This document shows, in pieces, positions 47,154 to 60,317 of a stretch of DNA of 64,000 bases. The translations under genes were made by a program, and so were the position numbers. The stretch is from Sphagnum magellanicum. Taxonomy: Eukaryota > Streptophyta > Sphagnopsida > Sphagnales > Sphagnaceae. Under the pieces are notes generated by a model. The model ran no database searches. It saw nothing but the letters and a program-made list of their open reading frames with translations, and was not told the origin of the DNA. The DNA lies in assembly GCA_021904315.1 (NCBI GenBank), contig CM038914.1, positions 22,679,065-22,743,064 of the forward strand. The letters are read 5' to 3'. Numbering within the stretch: position 1 is the stretch's first letter; each line of letters opens with the position of its first letter.

Positions 47154-48960
47154 ATGGGTAGCTCATCATCTAAACATCATTTGAAAGAAAACTCTCTTGA
47201 TCCAAGTGAGGTGAAGAAAAAGCCTGTCATTTTTGTCCTTGGTATGTACTATTTACCGATCCCCCTTAAAGTAACAATTCCTTATTTTGATCATCACCTC
47301 TAAGGGCACAAATTGTTTGCAAGCCACATACCTCATAGTAATTGAGGAAATTAGTCAAATTTCACATGAATTAGCCAAGCCACATGCATTTCGCATGACA
47401 CCAGTTAGTGGGTTTTTGCAAAATTATCAGAAAAGTCCAGGAAACATGAATCTGTGTTTGTTGGCATTGCCTTCCAAGGCTAGGATATTGTGTTTAGATT
47501 CATAGTAGAGTATAGTAGCTTAATGGATTTTGGCCACTAGGTAGTAATAGGTCTATTTTTATATGAGGATTTTTGAAAGATGATATTTTGATTAAGATTA
47601 AGTTATAGAGTTATAATATCTTGAAGGATTTTGGATTCTTTTAGACGATTTTTTGAACATTATATTTTTGCATGGTGAAATATTTGAGTTTCCCTAATTC
47701 TTCTTTTGCCTTATGATATTTTTTTAGTGTAAATGGCAAGGCCACATTGTGGCACACCCCCTGTTTCATAGTTGATTGTCTGAAGGAAAAACGTAAGGAA
47801 GGTTGGTTTAAATAGCACACAAAAGACAATACACAAATCCGAGTAAGATGATGCATGAATGAACCAAAACTCAATACATAGTATGTGTTATTATGAAGAG
47901 GAAAAACAACAACCATGGTGGTGGTGGATTAAATCTGCAGGTGGTCCTGGTTCCGGTAAAGGGACACAATGTGACAAGCTTGTTAAAGACTTTGGACTCC
48001 AGCATCTATCACTTGGGGATCTATTGAGGGATGAGGTGAAGCAAGGAAGCAGAATTGGAAGGGAGTCTTCCAAGTTAATGGCACAGGGGAAACTAGTGCC
48101 CACATCTGTGTCACTAGAGTTGCTCAAGAAGGCCATGTGTGGATCATCATCTAGGGATTGTCAAGGCTATCTCATAGATGGCTTTCCTCGTGCAATTGAT
48201 CAAGCTATAGCTTTCCATAAAGAGGTGGCTTTCCACTCTTGAATCCTACCACCTAGTTTTCAAGACATTCTTTCTATTTTCTACATCAATTTCAGTTTTT
48301 GAGTTGTAGATTGATCTCTATTGTGGTAGCCAAAATGGCTGCAATTGGGCTAAAACAAGTGCTATGCAAAGTGCAAATTTTCTAGATGAAATTTTCTCAA
48401 ATGTGTACTACACTGAGATCATAACAGAAGCTCAACATAACATTGATGGGTTGGATATATATATGTAGGTGAAAAAGCCAGATATGGTAATATACTTGCA
48501 TGCTCCATATGATGTGCTTGAGAAGAGGTTGTTGAAGCGTGGTGAGACAAGTGGCCGTAGTGATGATAACATGAAGATTATCCAAAAACGATTTCTCACC
48601 TTCCGGAAAGAGACTTTACCTGTGGTTGCATTGTACACATCTGTCTTAAAAAAGGTAAAGATTAAACCTCGAACACAATTGATATCAATTGACCTTAAAA
48701 GCATTTTCAAGCTTAGTCATCCTAGTTCCTTGTGTTACTATGACCTTCTTTTTAGCAAAAATATATTCAATTTTCTGTCATGTATATACATGACATCTTT
48801 TTTCTCTGTTCAAAGAAAAATAGAAAGTTCATAAATTGAGTTTTTTGATGGCCTTCAGATCTCATCAAAACCACCTTCTGATGAAGTGTACAACAAAGTC
48901 CATAGAACAGTTGAAAAGCTGGTATGGTCTTGTACTCAACCTTCATTAGGCTGCTCTTAA
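47154..48960 (+). CDS. AK1-type adenylate kinase (short nucleoside monophosphate kinase)
   Basis: Four exons join in phase: 47154-47241, 47941-48224, 48469-48654 and 48859-48960 (219 residues). Splicing exon 1 (VIFVLG) to exon 2 (GPGSGKGTQC) rebuilds the P-loop. Further motifs: HLSLGDLLRDEV (NMP-binding), YLIDGFPR, and the short-type lid region KRLLKRGETSGRSDDN. The family interconverts adenine nucleotides (ATP + AMP to 2 ADP); UMP/CMP kinase is the close alternative, but RGETSGR-DDN favours AK1/AK5. ATG 47154 is the first in frame after TGA 47127. The start MGSSSSK fits an N-myristoylation site (Gly2, Ser6). The exon 2 donor (GAG|GTGGCT) is weak, and the last 12 residues depend on reading through a possible GTATGG donor. 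Confidence 0.85.
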
Positions 48961-49830
48961 ACATGGCTAACATGATCACTTAGCAGATGCCCAAAATCTT
49001 CAGATCCAATACTCTTTGATTTCTTCTCACAATTTTCAAAATATATTATTTCACCCTCCTTTCCAACTATATGAACTCAGTGTTCCTTTTTCTTTTTTTT
49101 TAAACTCAATTTTTATATTTTGCAAAACCACATTTTACACTGAAAAAAAACACATTGTTCCAAGTTCTTCTCCCCCCAAAAAAATTGCAAAGCGACGAAA
49201 TTCACACACAATAGCACCATATCAACCATGGCAAATTCACACGACACGTGGGGATTAGTTGGTTTTTCTGTGAAGGAAGGTTTAAAACCATGTTTTTGGT
49301 GGGTGTATTAATGGGAGTGCAGATGAAAGGAGCCAAGAAAGTTCTTCGCCATAGACGAAGAAGGCTAAGAAGAAGAAGAAGAGGAAGACCAAGAAAAACC
49401 GATAGTGAAACCCCTATTTCCCATAGAAGGAGAAGCCATGGTTCTCAGAAGAGGAGGAGAAATCATCCCCATAGAACAAAAAGTAGCACTCAAACACCAC
49501 AAAGGCACCATGATCATAACTTAGGTCCTTGCAAAAAGAACTTTAAAAGGTAGAAAAGGTGAACATGTATTATAGGCATGTATTATATAGCAAAAAAAGA
49601 AAAGGAGTCCTCATCTTAAGCTTTGGAAGTGTTTGTTACTATCCCAAACACCCAAACCTTGTTGAAAGTGTCAAAATTGCTTCCACATCTTTAGGATATA
49701 TCGTATTTTATATGTACTTCAACAAAATCCTGCAAAGGTTTTCTGTCATGGGACTCCAACATAGTTGTAAGGTGTCCAACCCTAATATTTTCTTTTGACA
49801 ATTAACTTCAAAATTATTGTAGGATCTAAG
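48961..49830. other. Spacer after the adenylate kinase gene
   Basis: No gene is recognised. A purine-rich stretch at 49320-49460 (GAAGAAGAAG...) gives an open frame on + (about 49248-49553) whose translation is Arg-rich with an AT-hook-like RGRPRK. The frame is short, has no conserved extension, and is best explained by the purine repeat. Confidence 0.5.
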
Positions 49831-50899
49831 GTATGGACCGTGTTGGCCGGTTCCTAGGTTCTAGGGGGAACAGCCTGTTTCAGTTCCTTAAAATTTCAAG
49901 GAACCGGTTCTGGTTAGGTTTCGTTAGAATAGGAACCAAGGTTTGATCCTGGTTTTGGTTAATTATTTTGGGGCGGTTTTGGTCCCAGTTCTAGAACAGA
50001 GTTTCAATTTTCATCACTTCTGGGTATCAGTTCCATAACCATCAATTCCAGTTAATCCCTAGTTCTGGTCCCAATATGCAAAACAACTCCAAAATTTGCA
50101 AATTTGAAACTTAATTTCAAATTGAACCGGTTCCAGGTCCCAGTTCCAGTATGCAAAACAACCCAAAAACTTGGAAAAAATTATATGAGGCAAAAATAAA
50201 ACTTTTATTCCAAAAAATTTGCTTCTACAAAGGTTTGAAAATATCAAACCTATTTCAAACATAGCCTATTTTAAAACTCTAATGTACCCTATTTGTAAAC
50301 TAACCTATTTCCAACATCTAATCTATTCCCAACATTTCTAAATGATCAACACCAATTTTTTTTTTGCTATTTGGTTTCATGTTTAGGATTTCAATTAATT
50401 GTTACACCGCCTTAAAAAATGGCCTTCTTCCCCTTTAATTTTATTAGAGGAGATCCAATTCTGCATGTTTTTCCTTCACCTAAAATTCCTCAAATGTGCC
50501 CGAATAATATGCCAAGTCAAGTCTCCCATATCCATCCCAATCTTGCCCCCAAAACAACCACCAATTGACTCCTATTTCCCACCTCCAAAAAAAACCCAAA
50601 AGTCTCCCAATTCCACCCAATGTAACTCCAACACATGCCCAAGCCAAAATAAAAGCATGGGTAGACAATAACCCTAAATCCAAGAGGTGTAACAAAAGGG
50701 TAACCCTAAACAATAAACTTCAAATAATTTGGTTACATCATCTCCAAGTGTTAAGCACTCCTCACTCCATGGCCACTCCAAATATTGTTCCAAGGTCTCA
50801 AAGGAAAAAAAGAAAAAGAAAAAGGAAATTAAACTAAAAAAAAATCACTACCCAATGAAAAAAAAAGAACTTTGACATATTTCCTAAACCTAAAAAAAT

Positions 50900-51433
50900 A
50901 AACCTATTGTCATTTTCTTTGATGTCCAAAAGTTCAACTTGATCAATTAGGCCCTCATTTTCTTCCATAAGGGCCTCCTCCATGTCCATGAATTGTTTCA
51001 TGGATGCCAAGCCCTCAACACGAGCATCATCCAGCTAATTCTTGTAGATGTTTATAAGCATTTCAAGATTCTTTATGCTTAATCGAGAACGTCAAAGGTT
51101 GGTGCATATACCTGACACACTGAAAATTTTCTGCACTTCAATCTGTGTACTAACAATCCCTAGAATTTGTTGAATCACAAACCTGACATACGAAAATTGA
51201 ACCTCATGCACTTTCCACCATTCTAATGGATTTTTGGCCTCCTCTTCAATAACTTTCTTGAACCTAAAATGGTTCAATTGTTCTTTCACCATTGATGATG
51301 TCATTTTTTCATTAATTTTCGTAAGATCATAAAAACTTATGGGTTTAACAATACAAGATGTAAAGATATAAGCTCCAACACCTACATTATTTGGGTTCAA
51401 AAAGTTATATGCAAAATTTAAAAATGGAAGCAA
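50900..51433 (-). pseudogene. hAT transposase C-terminal dimerisation domain, broken
   Basis: The translation NPLEWWKVHEVQFSYVRF...ILGIVSTQIEVQKIFSVSG matches the hAT dimerisation domain (DPL-WW and SS-SE-FS-G positions), though the usual Ser-x-x-SER-FS is altered to VQKIFS. It continues in frame through a TGA (NL*RSRLS) and a TAG (KN*LDDAR). Both stops are explained by C-to-T or G-to-A changes at CGA and TGG, the pattern of deaminated methylcytosine. Confidence 0.75.
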
Positions 51434-51799
51434 AACCTAACAGTCATATATTCATTAATATTTGCAATGTTCTTTCCTTGCCAACAAATTCAATGACTAG
51501 CCCTAAACCCTTGTAAAGGGGTTTAACATCATGCACAAGATGTTAAGGGCTTTGGTCTTTTGGAAAAAAAACATAAAAACAAAAAAATGGGTTCAAGACT
51601 TGTACCACTTGTTTCTCCATGTTTTGTCAAAAGATTTGGAGCTCCCCATCAAAATCCTGGGTTTCACTAAAAATCAAATCCCAAACCATTGGTTCAAAAC
51701 TAACATACAAATGATATGGCAATAATTAAAGCATCTAAAAGCAACTAGTATTTTTGCATGTGGTTCGGCACACATTATTGAACCACGAGACCCAAAATA

Positions 51800-52870
51800 T
51801 TAACAACAACTTGGGCTACTACCCAAACTTGGGGATTAGGCACACGACCTTGTAAAACCAATGATTGTTGATTTCCATAACAAAGAGTTATTGTAATTCT
51901 AGCCTTGAGCTCGTGACCAAGGCAAGGGCTTATAAGGGTGCGGGCCAAGAGGGAAGCGTGGGAGTCACATCTCATGCTCCCAAGAATGTAGGAGAATGTG
52001 AGGGAATGAACCCTCACACTTCCAAGTGAGCTCCCATTTCGAGAGTTGGAATCCTAATGGACTCTGGAATTTTTAAAGAGTGATTGCAGTGGTCAAAACT
52101 GTTGGATTGAAGAGTTCCTTATATCATTGGAAAGCTCTTCAAATTTAGATGCCTAAAATGGGTTCGCATGGCCCATTTGGACATTTAAAGCACAAGTTAT
52201 GGCCAAAAGAAAGGCCGGGAGTCAAATTGACAATTTGACTCCCAACCATTAAAAGTCAGAAATCACCCCAATTTCCTTGTGTGTAGGTGGCGTGCGACAT
52301 AACCTTGGAAAGCTCTCGACAAGAGCTACAACTTTGCTTTAAACCTCATCTCAATCAGAGGTTTGCACACAAAGTTATGGGCCTTCAAAGTTGTGGGAAT
52401 GCCAACTTTGAAAATATGACACTGGACAAAATGACATTTGAGTGTTGGTCCCATGGCCAGGCATAAAATATACTATAAAGGGGAAGGTGGTGGCTTCCCC
52501 CAAATCCGAGTCGTGGTGAGTCTTGTGAATTCATGTTTGCCCGTGGCTCGTCCATGCACCAAAAGCGCCCAAACTATGCACTAACCAACTTGTTGCTTGG
52601 TTTGTGCAAGTCAATATGAATAATTGATGTTTGTCACTTTCCCTAGTCCCCATCCCAAAGTTCCAGCATGCCCTTCTACCCCCAAAATGTTGCAAGCCAG
52701 GGAGCGTGCCCCAATTCCTTATTCTTCAAATGTTTTCACCTTAGACTCACATTTGAATCTATCAAGGAGCTTGGGAATGTGAACAACAACTTGGGCTACT
52801 ACCCAAACTTGGGGATTAGGCACACAACCTTGTAAAGCCAATGATTGTTGACTTCCATAGCAAAGAACAA
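51800..52870. repeat. ~88-bp direct repeats 0.98 kb apart inside the hAT element
   Basis: AACAACAACTTGGGCTACTA and the following ~70 bp (through CCAATGATTGTTGA(T/C)TTCC) occur at about 51799-51888 and 52781-52871 with few differences. They flank about 900 bp of GC-richer DNA lacking transposase similarity, between the C-terminal and core fragments of the hAT. A short LTR-type (TRIM/solo-like) insertion is one reading; a local duplication is another. Confidence 0.6.
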
Positions 52871-54219
52871 TCACATGCTTTAATTCAATAGTTTATTGGA
52901 ATATGTCAACCTTTGAAGCAAAACGAGTCTTCAAAATAATTTTTAATTTCTTTGGAAACACCCCTACTATCTCACATTCTTTGTGCCACTCTTGCCATCC
53001 CTTGCCACTTTTCTCGGTCCAAGTAATGGTTTTTGACAAAATTAATTATGCTTATTTAATTGAAATAGAAAGCAGGCCAACACATACCTTAGAATCATCT
53101 ATCACATATTGACAACACTTAAACATTGCATGACCCCAATAAGAACCTACAAAAGATGTTGATAATCCCAAAACCTCATAAGACACAACAAATGTTAATG
53201 CAGAAGTCATGGTGGCAAGATTGTTCCCTTCATCTTTGACATGTGCAAGAACATGAATATTCAACCCATGTTTTGCAAACACATTATTCATTTGTATTGC
53301 CATGACATTTCCAAATGTGTTTATAGTTTCAAAAAATCTAACGATTACATGACAACACTCCCACTTGTCATTCAAGAAATGAACAATAAAAATAAATGTA
53401 TCAATACCTTCCCTTGACATCCAAAGATCAAAAGATATAGTGCATGTACTACATGATTGAAGGGTTGGAGAAACAAATCTTTCTTTTGTTCACTCCATAC
53501 TCATAAACAAAAGTTCACTTCTAAGCTTTTCCTTTGATGGGAAATTCAATCAAGGATTTTGCGTTAGAATTAATATTTTGAAAAAATGAGCCTCAACAAA
53601 TGACAAAAGCACAAGTTCCTTTGTAGTGAACACCACAAAATCTTCTTCAATTTTTTTTTTTGATGAGGATCAATTTTATTACAAGGAACTAAATTCTTTA
53701 AAAAAAACAAAAATGGTGTAAGAATTGGGCTAGACATCTTTTTGTTCGATTTCTTTCTCCTTCAATCCCATCCTCTTTTTACTTAGCCCATTCACTCCAA
53801 AACTCCCAATGATTGCCCTCCAAATGTTTTCGCCATGCCAAATTCCATTTGCAAATCAATAGTTGATCAAACCTTTTTTTTGTCTAGCATTTGGAGTAAA
53901 TGGGTAACACACAACACATTTTAGATGTTCAGCTTGTGAAATTGAATTTGAATTTAAACTTACCTCTAGTGGAGAAAAGTTCATCCATGCATAAAATGCC
54001 CAAGCTATGGTCATTCCACTTTTAGGTTTCCAAAAATCTTGATTTTTTGTTAACAAAACCCATAATTATGAACAATTTATGTTGTAGAATTATCAACATG
54101 TGATGTTGATGTTGAGGGCAAATTAAAAACAAAAACACAAAATTCCATTCCTAGTCAAACCTTTATGATTTCCCCATTAGGATCCATGATCCTACCACAT
54201 GAACAATAGTAGAAACAAG

Positions 54220-54710
54220 GATAACACGACCATTAACACCAATAAAACCCATGAAAGCAATGACCAAGAACACCAATAGAGCCCAAAAAGCATAAGCATG
54301 AACACCAAGAGTCCAAGAAAGCATGAACATGAATGCCAACAAAGCCCAAAAAAACAAAGACCACAAACACCAAAAGCCCAAAAGAACAACAATCGTGAAC
54401 ACCAACAAAACCCAAGAGAGCAATGACCATGAACATCAACAAAGCCCTATAAAACATTACCAATAACAACAATAGAGCCCTAAGAAAACATAACCACGAA
54501 CACCAAACAAAACCAAGGAGAACGTGACTAGGAACACTAACAAAGCATAGGAGAGTAATGATGATCAAGAAAACCAAACAGAGCTTAAAAGAGCAAGAAC
54601 CAAGAACATCAATAGAACCCAAAAATGCATGACCACAAACACCAAGAGCCTAGGAAAACAACAACTAGGAACACCAATAGAACCCATGAAAGCACGACCA
54701 TGAATAATGG
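54220..54710. repeat. ~36-bp minisatellite
   Basis: About a dozen diverged units of the form AACACCAA(C/T)A(A/G)AGCCCA(A)AA(A/G)AG(C)A(A/T)(G/A)ACCA(T/C)G recur at roughly 34-42-bp spacing. The overlapping long hydrophobic minus-strand open frames (54163-54622) come from this repeat and are not genes. Confidence 0.7.
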
Positions 54711-55400
54711 CAAGACAATGTTAAGTCTACAACTAACCTTTGAATTTCTTTCTTAGAGCTTCCTACCAAGGTTCCTTTTAAGCTCCCAAGCTTCAATGTT
54801 TGACCTTTTATGAAAACACAACAAAAAAAAAAACGCTTTCAAGTTTCTTTTCTCTTTTCCGAAGCTTTGTTGCATGACTTCTCTTGAACACAACACAAAT
54901 CTCCATGAGCTTCAACCTTTAAAATCACTTCAAGCTTAAACTTCTTAAGTTCAACCCATAAACTATTTTTAGCTTCTATTCCTTGAGCTTGAACATATCA
55001 AAAAAAATAATCATTGCTTGAGCTTGCTCAATAAAAATAAATAAATAAATAAAAAGGAAGGGATTCACGAAATAGGCAAAAGGGCAACCATACCAATCAA
55101 AAGTCAAAACTAATGGATGCCCAAACCCTAACCCTAAATAAAAAACCAATACTAGATTTTTGAAAATTTTATGGTCCAATTCCAATTTTTTCCCCATTTA
55201 AATCCAACCCTTGGGTCAAGTTCCAATTTTACATATAGGTCAAATTGACCCCCTCGGTTCCCTCCTAGTTCCATACCCGACCCCGCTCCTTGTCAATTCT
55301 AGTTCTATCAGTTCTAAAACTTGAACATGGTTTTGGTTAGGTTCTTTGGAATCCGAATTGGAACCGCCGATTCCTACCACCCCAAGCAGGTACTCGTCCA

Positions 55401-57030
55401 ACATTGGTATGGACACACACACACCTTGCTTGAAACAACAAGTAGTCATGATAGCAATATGAAACAATTTTATTGAAAAGTGGTCACAATAAAATTTGGT
55501 GAAAGAAGAAGAGGGCAAATGTTTTACATCTCACAATCCACATATAAAAACCATGTCAACATGTTACATGCTACACCAAACCATGTTACATTGGATAACC
55601 CCCATGGCATGTCATGTCATACCATACAAGTAGCAAATATGTTATCATCACATTTAATGTCACACATGTACATGTACAAGACTTCTTAATCCATTTTCTC
55701 AAATCCCCATACTAGGTGGATTAGATGGGTGCCTACCTTTTGCTTGCATCATTTTCACCCTTGGGTCAGGTATGAATGTCACAATTTTGTTTTTCCTACA
55801 TTAATCACAACGTCCCTTCACAATTGTTCCACTCTTGAGTATGACTTTGGAATCTCCTCTCATTCTTTCCCATTCTTCTATGATATGAACCACTTTGTCA
55901 AATCTTGATTGTTTCCAACCAATTCTCCTCCACATGTTCCTTGTTTCTTGGAGTTGCTTGTTCCATTTGTTTGGCAAGATACATAATTAACATTTTAAAT
56001 ATCATGAATGATGAAAATTGTACAATTGGAATTTGGATTTTGCTTTCAACTACTAGATATAAAACATTTTTTTCTAATGTGTTTATGAATCTTGTTGCAT
56101 GTTGGTGACATACTAGAAGCTATCATCTAAGTATGGTGAGAATCAACCGAATTTCTCTCATAATGTGGCAACATAGGCCCATTTTTCCAAAGAAAAACCC
56201 TTTATACCATTCACAATCCCTTTTTTTTGTCATCAAGGTATGAAATTTTGCCCGAAAAAAATCAGTGGTTACTAGTATGTAATGGGTTTTTTCTTAAATC
56301 TACTTTTCTATGTGACTTGAATCCAAATTTGGCTAAGTCCTCTTGTAGAAGATTGCTAGTCCACCTACTTCATGAAATTGAAAAAAACACGTGCGTATTA
56401 CACAAATTAAGTTACCAACATATATAATAATGGTCTTGACTCCGTGTTATATAATAATATATATTGCCTTGGGGCTCCACATGGTTGCACACTGTTGGTA
56501 ATGATCAATTGATCATTGATGAAAAAATGAATTGATTTTGTGAAAATTAAGTTCGAATTGAATGACTTTGCATGCAACTTGAAATAAATTAAATTAAATT
56601 TGATTGGAAATTGAAATTCTTAAATTGAGTTCAAATACATTGAATGAAATTTGAATTCTTATTCATCTAAATTCAATTCAACAATTGGATTAAAATTCAA
56701 TTGATAAAAAAAAGAGATGCAAATTGATAGAGCAAATATTAAAAAATCTCATAGTGAAAATGACATTAAAAAATAAATAAATTTCAACATAGATTTTTTA
56801 AAAAATCCTTTCATGCCTCTTTATTTAAAAATGAGTTAAGCAAATTCAAGTTTGAAATTATCAAGCAATCAATCAATTATTATTCATGAAATCTAACGAG
56901 GGAAAATTTGACCTTGTTTTCCCCAAGCCCAAGCAAGCAACAAGTGTGTGTGAGAATGCAAAGAAAAGATGCTCGACTGAAGACCAGTAAAGAAACATAC
57001 AGGTGAAGACGTGATCTTGAGAGTCTAGAA
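55401..57030. other. AT-rich spacer
   Basis: No gene is recognised. Low-complexity AATTGAA/TTGAATT words fill 56.5-56.85 kb, and CATGTCA words occur near 55.55-55.67 kb. Confidence 0.55.
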
Positions 57031-57430
57031 GGGAATTGAGAATCTGTGCGAGAGCCAGGAACGAGAAGAGCTTCGTGCATTCATGCAGGCAACGGTGGTG
57101 TGTTTTGGATCCAAGCAGCTTCAGTATCAGTACTACAGCAGAGGAATGGAGTTGGCATCAAGTGTGTCGGGCTAGCGGCTACGAGTCCAGAGCTTTTTAC
57201 CAGAACAGTCAAGGATAATACTCTTACGGTATCCGCGTTCTGTTGTTGTATGCAAACAGTCTACAACCTCCGCTCCCACTGCTCTTGTACTTGGTACTCT
57301 TCCTCTCTTCGTATTCTTCTTCAGCTCATGCTCTTTTTTCTGTTTTTGCTAGGATGGTATCAATCTGTGTCAAGAACGAGGAGGGTGGTTTTGTGGAGTC
57401 GTGGTTTTTCCCTCTCCCTCCTGCTTTAGA
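57030..57430 (+). promoter_or_regulatory. GC-richer promoter or first-exon-like segment before the OTC copy
   Basis: Composition shifts to genic levels with CT-rich tracts. An ATG at 57083 opens MQATVVCFGSKQLQ, and another frame reads NGVGIKCVGLAATSPELF. Either could be a decayed chloroplast-transit-peptide exon of the OTC copy downstream. No splice junction could be fixed, so this is an inference from position and composition. Confidence 0.3.
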
Positions 57431-58030
57431 ACTCCATTGTGTTGCATAGTATTTGTTCCTAGGAAATAAGCAAAATAACATGCTAAAAACAATTCATCGT
57501 GCTGTGGATAAAACTTGTACAAATTCCCACTTTGTTTTGTTGTTGGGTTTGTAGGCAAAATGATGAGGGTTGAAGCTTTAGAACCCCATCTTGTTGCATA
57601 CTTTCTGTTCCTAAGAAATAAGCAATATATACATGCTAAAAGCATTCCATGCTGTAAATAAAACTTTGTACAAATTCTTGCTTTGTTTGATTGTTGGGTT
57701 TGTAGGCAAAATTAATGAGGGTTGAAGCTTTGGAACCCCATTTTGTCACATAGTTTTTGTTCCTAAGAAATAAGCAATATAACATGCTAAAAGCATTCCA
57801 TGGTTCCATGAATAAAACTTGTACAAATTCCTGTTTTGTTTTGTTGTTGGTTTTGTGTGCAAAATGACGAGGGTTGAAGCTTTAGAACCCCATTTTGTCG
57901 AATAGTTTTCTTCATAAGAAATAAGCAATATACCATGCTTTTATTCCATGGTGCTGTGGATAAAACTTGTACAATTTCCTGCATTTTTTTGTCGTTAGGT
58001 TTGTAGGCAAAACAGTGAGGGTTGATGGGC
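57429..58030 (+). repeat. ~152-bp tandem repeat, four copies
   Basis: Units starting GAACCCCATTTTGTTGCATA occur at 57429, 57582, 57733 and 57885 (spacing 153, 151, 152). Each includes TTGTTCCTAAGAAATAAGCA, ACATGCTAAAAGCATTCCA, ATAAAACTTGTACAAATTCC and GGCAAAATGATGAGGGTTGA. The copies are well conserved with small indels, giving repeated look-alike open frames on the minus strand that are not genes. Confidence 0.9.
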
Positions 58031-58072
58031 ACAAATGGGTATTTAGAGGGTTTCACATACCATGAGTTTTAG

Positions 58073-59245
<1,173 letters not shown>

Positions 59246-59270
<25 letters not shown>

Positions 59271-59319
59271 CTCTTCTCCATGACATGCCACTTCTCTTGA
59301 AATCCCTTGAAGCGCTGTG
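59246..59319. repeat. Inverted duplication within the OTC copy
   Basis: CACAGCACTTCAAGGGATTT (arm 59246-59269) and its inverted copy at 59296-59319 match at 22 of 24 positions, across a 26-bp loop. Similarity continues outward about ten more bases (CATGCATT versus CATCCACT). The left arm is the end of an OTC coding segment (HFKGFQ), so the right arm is an inverted partial copy of it. Confidence 0.8.
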
Positions 59320-59329
59320 AGTGGATGGG

Positions 59330-60317
59330 ATGAATGTCCATTCTTCTCCATGTTCTAGGATTGTAGTTATATTGTTGGGCCTTTTGAATCCCTACTGTTT
59401 GGCCTGCCAATTAGTTCATGTTCTAAACACAAGATGTAGGTGGGGATCAGGGCAATTATGAAGATGTTTCTGTTTTGCAAGAATGTCCAAAACTTCAAAT
59501 CCCCATTTATTTTAGGTCAGGTAGACAACAAGGTATTTGAGAGTAGATTGAATCAAGGCTCTTCAGGAGCTACAGAGGAAAAAAATGTTTCAGGATTACA
59601 GTGGTCCCAAAAATGTCAATGAAAGTCTTTTTATGGTTTTGAATGCATCATTATGGGCGATCAAAGTTGCTTAGTCTGACAGGTTACATGACAAGTGAAA
59701 TTGTATAGTGTAACAGGTTCTGTGCATGTTTCTCAATTCGTACCTCACAGCTCCATCCATGCAACCATGCACATTGTGCTGCAATTGGATCTTTCAACAA
59801 GTATCAAGTGGCTGAGTAATTTGGCTACTGATCTTTTAACCATCCAGTGCACCCACACTCCATGGTTTGTCAAGGATTGTGCACATTTAAACTGCAAAGT
59901 GAGTATATGTGCTCCTGCATAAGTGGCATGGCTACAGCCTCATGGTATGTGGAACTCTATTCATGCTTTGAGATCATCTTCAGAAGATATGAGGACCTTG
60001 GTCCTAGTCTATTTATCTTCAGGTCAAGAAGCACAATTGACAGGCTCTCAGTGGTTCAAAGCCACCTTCAAAAACTCCTCAATACTTGGAGGTGTTAAAT
60101 TTGAAGCTGTCTTGATATCATCTCTTTGGGCTACAAAATTTCATCAGTAGTCTCCTTGATAGTAACAATCACAAGGCCCACTACTGTTCTTAACAAAGGT
60201 TCAAAATCTCTCAAGAGTTTTGTCATGCAACTGGCAACAGAATAGGGTCTGCAGTCACAAGGAGTATCATAAAAAATAGTGGACTCTAAACTTGCAGCAA
60301 CTCAACTGCACTGGGAT
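59330..60317. other. Spacer between OTC and UROD copies
   Basis: No gene is recognised. Composition is near-genic, but none of the short open frames shows a family signature, and the expected final OTC exon with HCLP is not found. Confidence 0.5.

Larger units (their letters stand above)
49830..55400 (-). mobile_element. Degenerate hAT-family DNA transposon
   Basis: Transposase fragments lie in order on the minus strand. A zinc-finger-like N-terminal piece is at 54056-53856 (HLKCVVCY). A catalytic-core piece at about 53640-53052 includes ISFDLWMSREGIDTFIFI. The dimerisation domain is at 51433-50900 (NPLEWWKVHEVQFSYVRF, IEVQKIFSVSG, RSRLSIKNLEMLI). Stops include CGA-to-TGA and TGG-to-TAG type changes. 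Both outer flanks (49.85-50.17 and 55.24-55.40 kb) are crowded with GGTTCC/GTTCTGG motifs in opposite orientation, like hAT subterminal repeats, so I place the ends there. Exact termini and the target duplication were not resolved. Confidence 0.7.

Noticed and set aside
49248..49553. Arg-rich open frame with an AT-hook-like RGRPRK
   Set aside because: It is generated by a GAAGAAG purine repeat, has no conserved surroundings, and other frames give equally biased peptides.
54163..54622. Long hydrophobic minus-strand open frames resembling a membrane protein
   Set aside because: They result from a ~36-bp minisatellite whose codons happen to read Leu/Phe/Val/Trp; alternative frames look equally hydrophobic.
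57370..58056. Repeated minus-strand open frames of similar sequence
   Set aside because: They are translations of the 152-bp tandem repeat, each ending at the same place in the unit.
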